DNA from: Desulfotignum sp.
GTDB taxonomy: Bacteria; Desulfobacterota; Desulfobacteria; Desulfobacterales; Desulfobacteraceae
Assembly: GCA_021737445.1 (NCBI GenBank)
Contig: JAIPDY010000093.1
Span: forward strand, 1 to 10,952
Direction of reading: 5' to 3'
Length of the DNA: 10,952 bases
A program made the translations under genes and the position numbers. The notes under the pieces are model-generated. The model searched no databases. It had not been told where the DNA came from and was given only the letters and a program-made list of their open reading frames with translations. Below are positions 1 through 5,920 of the stretch, piece after piece (position 1 is the stretch's first letter; each line of letters opens with the position of its first letter).

Positions 1-1144
1 GTCCTATGAACTGATCTACCGGATCAGGACCAAATCTGATCCGGCCGGATGGAAATGGGTGTGGGACCGGGGAGAAGGAATTTTTTCAGATGATGGCCAA
101 CTGCTTGCCCTGGAAGGATTTGTCACAGATATCAGTGATCAGAAAATTGCGGAAATCAAACTCAAAAATGAGAACACCCTGCTTCGGTCATCCATTATTG
201 AACGGTTTAAATTCGGGGATATTATCGGTAAAAGCCCAGGCATGCAGCGGGTATATGATCTGATACTCAAGGCGGCAACAGGAAATGCCAACGTGGTGAT
301 TTATGGCGAATCCGGCACCGGCAAGGAGCTGGTTGCCAGGGCAATCCATGATGCCGGTGACCGGCAGCACCAGGCGTTTGTTCCTGTCAACTGCGGTGCC
401 ATTCCGGAAACGCTTATGGAAAGTGAATTTTTCGGGCACATAAAAGGCGCTTTTTCAGGTGCATATGCAGATAAAACCGGCTACCTGGATATGGCAGACA
501 AAGGCACGCTGTTCTTAGATGAGCTGGGAGAGATCAGCCTGGAACTCCAGGTCAAACTGCTGCGGGTGCTTGACGGAATGGGGTATATGCCGTTGGGGGG
601 AAGGACCCTGAAAAGGCCGGATTTCAGGATTATCGCTGCGACCAACCGGGATGTAAAATCCTTGATGGCCCAGGGAAAAATGCGCGAGGATTTTTATTAC
701 CGGATACACGTCATTCCGGTTCATCTTCCCCCGCTGCGGGAACGCAAAGAGGATATCCCACTGCTGGTGGACCATTTTGTGCAGCAATACGGCCCGGACA
801 AAGGGTATCAGGTGTTTCCGCCCAAGCTCAGAACGGCTTTTGAAAAATATGACTGGCCCGGCAATGTCCGGGAACTGCGAAATATTGTGGACCAGTACAT
901 GACAGTGGGAGAAACCGATCTGCCCGAAGCACTTGCCAGGGATGCACCAGATCGGCTGGTGCTGATCCGGAAAATTCCGGCAGAAGGTGATACCGATTTT
1001 AGAAGGGCGGTGGCTGATTTTGAAAAACAGTTCATTCTCAATATGCTGGAAAGATGCAGATGGCGCAAGGGCGAGTCAGCATCATTAATGGGCATCACAC
1101 CCAGAACCCTTCAAAGAAAACTCAAGCAATACAAGCTTACCTGA
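1..1144 (+). CDS. PAS / sigma-54-dependent AAA+ / Fis-HTH transcriptional activator (5' partial)
   Basis: This is the C-terminal part of a bacterial enhancer-binding protein that remodels RNA polymerase-sigma54 by ATP hydrolysis. The frame is open from base 2, so the true start lies left of the window and the ATG at 59 is internal. The first ~40 visible residues (WKWVWDRGEGIF, then LEGFVTDISDQK) are the end of a PAS/PAC sensor domain. The AAA+ domain follows: Walker A GESGTGKE at 305-328, the sigma54-contacting loop GAFSGA at 446-463 (usually GAFTGA), Walker B FLDELGEI at about 512-535, and an arginine-finger region REDFYYR near 685-705. The last ~45 residues form a Fis-type helix-turn-helix (WRKGESASLMGITPRTLQRKLKQYKL region). 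No receiver domain is visible in what remains. The signal sensed by PAS is unknown. The gene ends 39 bases before a dyad pair and a -24/-12 promoter, so it probably controls the sulfatase genes downstream. Confidence 0.95.
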   Translation, partial: SYELIYRIRTKSDPAGWKWVWDRGEGIFSDDGQLLALEGFVTDISDQKIAEIKLKNENTLLRSSIIERFKFGDIIGKSPGMQRVYDLILKAATGNANVVIYGESGTGKELVARAIHDAGDRQHQAFVPVNCGAIPETLMESEFFGHIKGAFSGAYADKTGYLDMADKGTLFLDELGEISLELQVKLLRVLDGMGYMPLGGRTLKRPDFRIIAATNRDVKSLMAQGKMREDFYYRIHVIPVHLPPLRERKEDIPLLVDHFVQQYGPDKGYQVFPPKLRTAFEKYDWPGNVRELRNIVDQYMTVGETDLPEALARDAPDRLVLIRKIPAEGDTDFRRAVADFEKQFILNMLERCRWRKGESASLMGITPRTLQRKLKQYKLT

Positions 1145-1183
1145 ACTGCCCCTGGTGGAAACTGACACCTGGGTCCGATCACA

Positions 1184-1197
1184 CGACATATGTGTCG
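1184..1197. promoter_or_regulatory. Upstream dyad 1, candidate activator-binding site
   Basis: Perfect 5-bp inverted repeat CGACA-TATG-TGTCG. The same arms with the same 4-base gap recur at 1242-1255, 58 bp away centre to centre. It is centred about 166 bp upstream of the predicted sigma-54 transcription start, which suits an enhancer site. The identical arms are directly visible. Binding by the regulator encoded just upstream is inferred. Confidence 0.6.
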
Positions 1198-1210
1198 CAT
1201 CATCGGCAAC

Positions 1211-1239
1211 GCCTGCCATATGGGAAAAATAGCCTGCCA
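1211..1239 (+). repeat. Direct repeat GCCTGCCA x2
   Basis: The octamer GCCTGCCA occurs at 1211-1218 and 1232-1239, offset by 21 bp (two helical turns), between the two CGACA/TGTCG dyads. A shorter CAGCCTG pair sits further down at 1359-1365 and 1371-1377, in the predicted leader. It could be a second protein-binding site or chance. No function is assigned. Confidence 0.35.
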
Positions 1240-1241
1240 AG

Positions 1242-1255
1242 CGACAAAAATGTCG
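1242..1255. promoter_or_regulatory. Upstream dyad 2, candidate activator-binding site
   Basis: Perfect inverted repeat CGACA-AAAA-TGTCG with the same arms and spacing as the dyad at 1184-1197. It is centred about 108 bp upstream of the predicted transcription start, a usual distance for sigma-54 enhancer sites. By eye I saw no other full copy in the window. Confidence 0.6.
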
Positions 1256-1301
1256 TATCAGCCACAACATTCCAGATAAAATATGAAAACTTTTTGTTTA
1301 A

Positions 1302-1314
1302 ATTCAAGCTGTTG
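1302..1314 (+). promoter_or_regulatory. Candidate IHF site
   Basis: ATTCAAGCTGTTG matches the IHF consensus WATCAANNNNTTR at all but its second position. An A/T-rich tract lies immediately upstream (about 1276-1303). It sits between the distal dyads and the -24/-12 element, where IHF bends DNA at many sigma-54 promoters. The consensus is short and degenerate, so this is suggestive only. Confidence 0.4.
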
Positions 1315-1330
1315 CGATGCGATTTTCTGG

Positions 1331-1346
1331 TGGCACGATATTTGTA
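1331..1346 (+). promoter_or_regulatory. Sigma-54 (-24/-12) promoter of the sulfatase gene cluster
   Basis: TGGCACG-ATAT-TTGTA matches the sigma-54 consensus TGGCACG-N4-TTGCW with the correct gap, so that the GG (1332-1333) and the G (1344) fall in the -24 and -12 positions. The one visible departure inside the core is T for C at the -12 position (1345). Transcription would begin near 1357, leaving a leader of about 54 bases before the ATG at 1411. The upstream enhancer-binding protein and dyads support the call. Confidence 0.75.
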
Positions 1347-1410
1347 TCCCGTTTTATACAGCCTGTTATTCAGCCTGAAACCATCACATAAGCTTTTTAG
1401 GGGCGGCAAA

Positions 1411-3069
1411 ATGAATGAAAACCAGCCAGATATCCTGTTTATCATGTTTGACCAGATGGCGGCCCGGGCACTTCCCTGTTACGGCCATCCAGTGGTCAAA
1501 ACACCCCATATTTCACAGCTGGCCCAAGAGGGCGTTGTGTTTGAAAATGCATACTGCAACAGCCCGCTTTGCGCACCGTCCCGGTTTTCCATGATGTCGG
1601 GCCGCCTGCCCTCCGGTATCGGCGCATTTGACAACGGGGCGCTTTTTCCTGAAGATGTGCCGACAATCGCCCACCACCTGCGCGACCAGGGATATTACAC
1701 CTGTCTTTCAGGCAAAATGCATTTTATCGGCGCAGACCAGTGCCATGGGTTTGAAGACCGGTTGACAACCGATATCTATCCTGCGGATTTTGCCTGGACA
1801 CCTGACTGGGACAATGCTGAAAAGCGGCCGGTCTGGTACCACAACATGCTGAGCGTGGTACAGGCAGGTCCCTGCATAACAAGCAATCAGATCGATTTTG
1901 ATGAGGCTGTGGCATTTCACTCTGTCCGGAAAATAGAGGCACTGGCCCGCAAGCCAGACCGCCGTCCTTTTTTTTTCTTGGCCTCTTTTACCCATCCCCA
2001 TGACCCATTTGCCATGACACAAGATTACTGGGACCTGTACCCCGATGACAGAATCGACATGCCGGCAGTAAAAAAAATCCCTTATGAAGCGCTGGACCCC
2101 CACAGCCGGCGGCTGTATCACATCAGTGCCATGGGCGAATATGAACAGACCCGAGAACGGGTTTGCCGTGCCCGCCATGCATACTACAGTGAAATCTCCT
2201 ATGCAGATGCCAAGGTGGGGCAGCTCATGGCAGCACTGGAAAAAACAAAACTTGCAGACAACACCCTTGTCATCATCACCTCAGATCACGGAGATATGCT
2301 GGGAGAACGCGGGTTATGGTATAAAATGACGTACTTTGACTGGGCTGCAAAAGTTCCCCTGATCATCAATTTTCCAAAACGATTCTCTCCAGGGCGTGTG
2401 AAACAGCCTGTCTCCCTGGTGGATCTTCTGCCCACCCTGACAGATATTGCATCATTGGATAATACCCCCCGGCATGGGAACACCCTGGACGGCACCAGCC
2501 TGCTGCCCCTTCTCAACAAGGAAGAGGAAGATGAAAATGCGGCCGTGTATGGAGAAATTTTGTGTGAAGGCGCTGTGTCCCCGGTTCTGATGATCCGGCA
2601 GGGGCGGTACAAGTACATCTATTGTGACCGGGATCCGGAACAGCTGTATGACCTTAAAAACGATCCGGAGGAAACCAGGAACCTGGCACAGCTGGCGGAA
2701 TACCGGTCAGTGTGCCTAAGATTCCGTTGCAAAGTCATGGAAAAATGGCGCCCGACCGAACTGGAAAACATAGTCAAACACAGCCAGCGCCGCAGACAGC
2801 TGATAGACCGGGCTGTCAGAAAAGGCCGGTTCCTGTCCTGGGATTTCCAGCCCTTTGAAGATGCTGCGCACACCTACATGCGCAGCCACCTGGATCTCAA
2901 TACACTCGAACAAAGTGCCCGGTTTCCGCATCCGGAGATCCCTGATCCGGATGGTGAACAGGCCAGAAAAAAAGAGAATACCGGTATTGTGGCCTGTTTG
3001 CTGAACAAGGCCATTCAGCCGGAAATCCGCCCAGACGACACAACGCATCATCCCCCCAGGGCAGTCTGA
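1411..3069 (+). CDS. betC: Choline-sulfatase-like type I sulfatase
   Basis: It is predicted to hydrolyse choline-O-sulfate to choline and sulfate. It has 552 residues, while BetC proteins are nearer 510. The alkaline phosphatase/sulfatase fold is clear: metal-binding Asp14 in ILFIMFDQ, the CxPSR motif with Cys54 (CAPSR, the residue converted to formylglycine), GKMH with Lys102 and His104, THPHD at 194-198, SDHGD with Asp292 and His293, and Lys305 in WYKMT. BetC-like stretches include HPVVKTPHI, LTTDIYPADF, TPDWDN, WYHNM and the tail SWDFQPFEDAAHTYMRSHLD. No signal peptide is seen, so it is cytoplasmic. The ATG at 1411 has an AGGGGCGG ribosome site, starts at the conserved N-terminus and places Cys54 at the BetC position. 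The frame is open upstream to 1054, but that part is the end of the regulator and promoter DNA. The last ~35 residues (EQARKKENTG onward) exceed the usual end. It is first in a likely sigma-54-driven operon. Confidence 0.9.
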   Translation: MNENQPDILFIMFDQMAARALPCYGHPVVKTPHISQLAQEGVVFENAYCNSPLCAPSRFSMMSGRLPSGIGAFDNGALFPEDVPTIAHHLRDQGYYTCLSGKMHFIGADQCHGFEDRLTTDIYPADFAWTPDWDNAEKRPVWYHNMLSVVQAGPCITSNQIDFDEAVAFHSVRKIEALARKPDRRPFFFLASFTHPHDPFAMTQDYWDLYPDDRIDMPAVKKIPYEALDPHSRRLYHISAMGEYEQTRERVCRARHAYYSEISYADAKVGQLMAALEKTKLADNTLVIITSDHGDMLGERGLWYKMTYFDWAAKVPLIINFPKRFSPGRVKQPVSLVDLLPTLTDIASLDNTPRHGNTLDGTSLLPLLNKEEEDENAAVYGEILCEGAVSPVLMIRQGRYKYIYCDRDPEQLYDLKNDPEETRNLAQLAEYRSVCLRFRCKVMEKWRPTELENIVKHSQRRRQLIDRAVRKGRFLSWDFQPFEDAAHTYMRSHLDLNTLEQSARFPHPEIPDPDGEQARKKENTGIVACLLNKAIQPEIRPDDTTHHPPRAV

Positions 3070-3120
3070 CAGGTGCTCATCCGGTAAAACAAGAGGTATC
3101 CTGTGTGATCTGCTGATAAA

Positions 3121-3168
3121 ATCTGTTTGACAGATATGGCTGCCGGGGCTATTTTACACTCCTGGCAG
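3121..3168 (+). other. Two adjacent RNA hairpins in the sulfatase-permease gap
   Basis: ATCTGT-TTG-ACAGAT at 3121-3135 is a perfect 6-bp stem with a 3-base loop. Five bases on, 3140-3148 can pair with 3160-3168 (CTGCCGGGG with TCCTGGCAG, nine pairs including two G-U) around an 11-base loop. Neither is followed by a U tract, so they are not ordinary terminators. They may protect or mark a processed mRNA end, or tune the expression of the permease relative to the sulfatase. The stems are seen; the roles are inference. Confidence 0.4.
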
Positions 3169-3198
3169 AAACCATGGATCTCAAGGACCGCTTTTCAT

Positions 3199-4119
3199 AT
3201 GCAACCATCCACAACCCGAACCGTTCTCATGGATGCCCGGATGGCAGGCCCCTTGTTCATGCTGTCTGCCGCCCTTTTTTTTACCCTCATGTCCACCCTG
3301 GTCAAACTGATGCCGGACCATTACACGGTCTGGCACCTGGGATTTATCCGCTGCTTTGGCGGAATGTTTGTATTGACAACCGTGTTCAGCCGCAGAAAAA
3401 ATCCCTTTAAAGGGCACAAGATCCCGCTGCTGATCCTCAGGGGATGTTCCGGGTCTCTGGCCTTTTTTTTTGTGGTGTCAGCCCTGCGCACCCTGCCCAT
3501 GTCCACGGCAGTGGTGCTGTTTTATTCCTACCCTGCGTTTGCGGCCCTGTTCGGGTTCATCATATATAAAGAACAGGTGAACAGGCTGCAGATAGCATGT
3601 ATTGCCGTGCTTCTGGCAGGGGTGGCCATTTTGTTTGACTTCAGGCTGTCCACTAATGCCCTGGGCCAGGCCATGGCCATTATCGGGGCTTTGCTGGCCG
3701 GATTCACGGTCACCATTATCCGGTCTCTGCGGGAGCACAACGGACCGGTGATCATCTATTTTTATTTCTGTACCATGGGCACTTTGGCCACCCTTCCCTA
3801 TTGCCTCTCCCACCCGATTGTTCCTGCATCAGCTGTTGAATGGGCCATGATTGCAGGGATCATTGCCGTGTCCGTGGCAGCCCAGCTGCTCATGAACCAG
3901 GGGTTTTTCTTTTGCAGGGGTTTTGAAGGGGCAGCATATATGTCCAGTGAAACCCTGTTTACAGCGGTGGTGGGCATTGTCTTTCTCATGGAACCGGTCT
4001 CCTGGCATCTGGTTGCCGGGGGGCTGCTCATTGTGGGCTCAGGCCTGGCCATGCACCGGCTGGGACGGGTTACATTAAAATTAAGTTGCATACAACCGGA
4101 TAAAGGAACCAACGCATGA
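3199..4119 (+). CDS. DMT-superfamily (EamA) permease
   Basis: This is an inner-membrane protein of 306 residues with about ten hydrophobic segments arranged as two EamA repeats, the usual size and layout of drug/metabolite transporters. Typical features are the first helix MLSAALFFTLMSTLVKL, the charged turn after helix 2 (FSRRKN), FYSYPAFAALFGFIIYKE closing repeat 1 and the matching SSETLFTAVVGIVFLMEP in repeat 2. The ATG at 3199 has AAGGA 11 bases upstream. A TTG at 3127 and an ATG at 3136 in frame lack ribosome sites and would add a polar N-terminus, so they are rejected. The substrate cannot be read from sequence. Its position suggests a choline-O-sulfate-related compound or a breakdown product. 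The stop overlaps the next start (ATGA), so the two are probably translationally coupled. Confidence 0.88.
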   Translation: MQPSTTRTVLMDARMAGPLFMLSAALFFTLMSTLVKLMPDHYTVWHLGFIRCFGGMFVLTTVFSRRKNPFKGHKIPLLILRGCSGSLAFFFVVSALRTLPMSTAVVLFYSYPAFAALFGFIIYKEQVNRLQIACIAVLLAGVAILFDFRLSTNALGQAMAIIGALLAGFTVTIIRSLREHNGPVIIYFYFCTMGTLATLPYCLSHPIVPASAVEWAMIAGIIAVSVAAQLLMNQGFFFCRGFEGAAYMSSETLFTAVVGIVFLMEPVSWHLVAGGLLIVGSGLAMHRLGRVTLKLSCIQPDKGTNA

Positions 4120-5819
4120 TTCTATTCAATCCAAAGACCGCCACCTATGACCACCTGGATTCCGCATCCAGGCAGATCATGGAAAAAACCATCGCCTATT
4201 TTGAAAACCGGGGTAAAAAACAATTAAAAGAGGATTTTCACCAGCGGGTGTGGTACCAGGATTTTCTGGATTTTGTAAAGGAAAACCAGATCTTTGCCAC
4301 CCTGCTCACCCCGAAAAAATATGCAGGCGACAATGAAAACGCCCGGTGGGACACCCGCCGCATCTGTGATTTCAATGAAATCCTGGGGTTCTACAATCTT
4401 GCCCACTGGTATACCTGGCAGGTATCCATCCTGGGACTGGGTCCCATCTGGATGGCGGGTAATGAAGGCATCAAGAAAAAAACCGCCCGGTTATTGAAAG
4501 ACGGCCATATCTTTGCCTTCGGCCTGTCTGAAAAAGATCACGGCGCAGATCTCTACGCCTCTGACATGGCCCTGACCCCTCTGGGAGACGGCAAATACGT
4601 GGCTGACGGTGGTAAATACTATATTGGGAATGCCAACCAGGCAGGAATCGTGTCCACTTTCGGCAAAAATTCGGAAACCGGTGAATATGTTTTTTTTGCG
4701 GCCGATCCTGCCCATGACAATTACGATCTGGTCCAGAACCTGGTGGACTGGGAAGGGTATGTGGCGGAATATGCTTTGAACGGCTACCCTGTGACTGACG
4801 CGGACATCATGTCCACGGGCCGGTCCGCCTGGGACAGCGCATTAAACACCATCAACGTGGGAAAATTCAACCTGGGCTGGGCATCCATCGGCATCTGCAC
4901 CCATGCCTTTTACGAGGGCCTCAACCATGCAGCCAACCGGAACCTTTACGGCCGCTGGGTGACTGATTTTCCCCATATCCGTCAACTGTTCGTGGATGCC
5001 TATACCCGCCTGGCCGCCATGAAATTTTTTTCCCGGAGAGCGGCGGATTATTTCCGAAGTGCATCGCCCAAGGACCGGCGGTATCTGCTCTACAACCCCA
5101 TGGTCAAAATGAAAGTCACCTGTGAGGGAGAAAATGTCATCAACCTGATCTGGGATGTGATTGCTGCCAGAGGATTTGAAAAAGACACCTATTTTGAGAT
5201 GGCAGCCACGGATATCAGGTCTCTGCCCAAGCTGGAAGGCACTGTCCATGTTAACATGGCGTTAATCATCAAGTTCATGGCAAACTATTTTTTCAACCCC
5301 GGTACCTTTCCGGAAATCCCCGGGCGAGATGATCCGGCCTGTGATACATTTTTGTTCAACCAGGGAGAAACAAAGGGCCTGGGAAAAATCCAGTTCCATG
5401 ATTACCATCTGGCCTATGACAGCGTGGACCTGCCCAATGTCAACATCTTCAAAGAACAAATTAAACAGCTGTCCCAGATGCTCATGACCGCCACCCCGGA
5501 CAAAGCACAGGCCAAAAACATGGATTTTCTGCTGTACGTAGGGGAGCTGTTCACCCTGGTGGCCTATGGGCAGCTCATTATTGAAAAATTTCACATGGAC
5601 AAGATCGATCAGGACCTGCTGGAACAGATATTTGATGTCATGATCAGAGATTTCAGTGAATTCGCCCTGAAGCTGTATGCCAAATCCGTCACCACCAAAG
5701 CACAGATGGATTTCTGCATGGCAATGATCAAAAAACCGGTCACAGACAAAGACCGGTTCAACCGGATCTGGGAAAACCATGTCATGGCCCTGAAAGACAC
5801 CTATGAAATGACCCCATGA
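4116..5819 (+). CDS. Large acyl-CoA dehydrogenase family flavoprotein
   Basis: It is predicted to oxidise an acyl-CoA to the 2,3-enoyl-CoA with FAD, passing electrons to electron-transfer flavoprotein. In its 567 residues the visible motifs are the mid-domain FGLSEKDHGADLYASDM (135-151), equivalent to the usual ALTEPxAGSD segment, KYYIGNANQAG, the helical part KFNLGWASIGI, and LEGTVHVN with Glu374 at the place of the catalytic base (YEGT in medium-chain enzymes). About 190 residues follow Glu374 instead of the usual ~45, so there is an extra mostly helical C-terminal region. I recognise the overall pattern (WYTWQVSILGLGPIWM, DRRYLLYNPMVKMKV) as a separate long subfamily of unknown substrate. 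The start at 4116 has AAGGAA at a good distance and overlaps the permease stop by four bases. A beta-oxidation-type step on a permease substrate or choline-derived compound is only a guess. Confidence 0.88.
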   Translation: MILFNPKTATYDHLDSASRQIMEKTIAYFENRGKKQLKEDFHQRVWYQDFLDFVKENQIFATLLTPKKYAGDNENARWDTRRICDFNEILGFYNLAHWYTWQVSILGLGPIWMAGNEGIKKKTARLLKDGHIFAFGLSEKDHGADLYASDMALTPLGDGKYVADGGKYYIGNANQAGIVSTFGKNSETGEYVFFAADPAHDNYDLVQNLVDWEGYVAEYALNGYPVTDADIMSTGRSAWDSALNTINVGKFNLGWASIGICTHAFYEGLNHAANRNLYGRWVTDFPHIRQLFVDAYTRLAAMKFFSRRAADYFRSASPKDRRYLLYNPMVKMKVTCEGENVINLIWDVIAARGFEKDTYFEMAATDIRSLPKLEGTVHVNMALIIKFMANYFFNPGTFPEIPGRDDPACDTFLFNQGETKGLGKIQFHDYHLAYDSVDLPNVNIFKEQIKQLSQMLMTATPDKAQAKNMDFLLYVGELFTLVAYGQLIIEKFHMDKIDQDLLEQIFDVMIRDFSEFALKLYAKSVTTKAQMDFCMAMIKKPVTDKDRFNRIWENHVMALKDTYEMTP

Positions 5820-5895
5820 GAAAAAACAGGCCGCAGACCCGCCGCAATCAGGTCCGAGTAACCGGCTGGAAGGGATGCAGGGCTTGCACAATTTT

Positions 5896-5905
5896 TCAAT
5901 ATTGA
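5896..5905. other. 10-bp perfect palindrome upstream of the helicase
   Basis: TCAATATTGA is a perfect palindrome ending 15 bases before the helicase ATG, in an A/T-rich patch of the 101-base gap that separates the dehydrogenase from the helicase. It could be an operator or just chance in A/T-rich promoter DNA. The rest of this gap shows no convincing terminator. Confidence 0.25.
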
Positions 5906-5920
5906 TTACACTTGCCCCAT

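Noticed and set aside
1054..1410. In-frame extension of the sulfatase by 119 codons
   Set aside because: It overlaps the end of the activator gene and runs through the dyads and the -24/-12 promoter. The sulfatase family N-terminus begins at 1411 with its own ribosome site, so the open frame looks accidental.
5884..5912. Sigma-70 promoter TTGCAC-17-TACACT giving a nearly leaderless helicase mRNA
   Set aside because: The -35 hexamer matches the consensus at only three of six positions, so it is too weak to list, even though the missing ribosome site at 5921 made the idea attractive.
5820..5920. Rho-independent terminator between the dehydrogenase and helicase genes
   Set aside because: I found no GC-rich stem followed by a T run. 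The short T tract at 5892-5896 has no stable stem before it.
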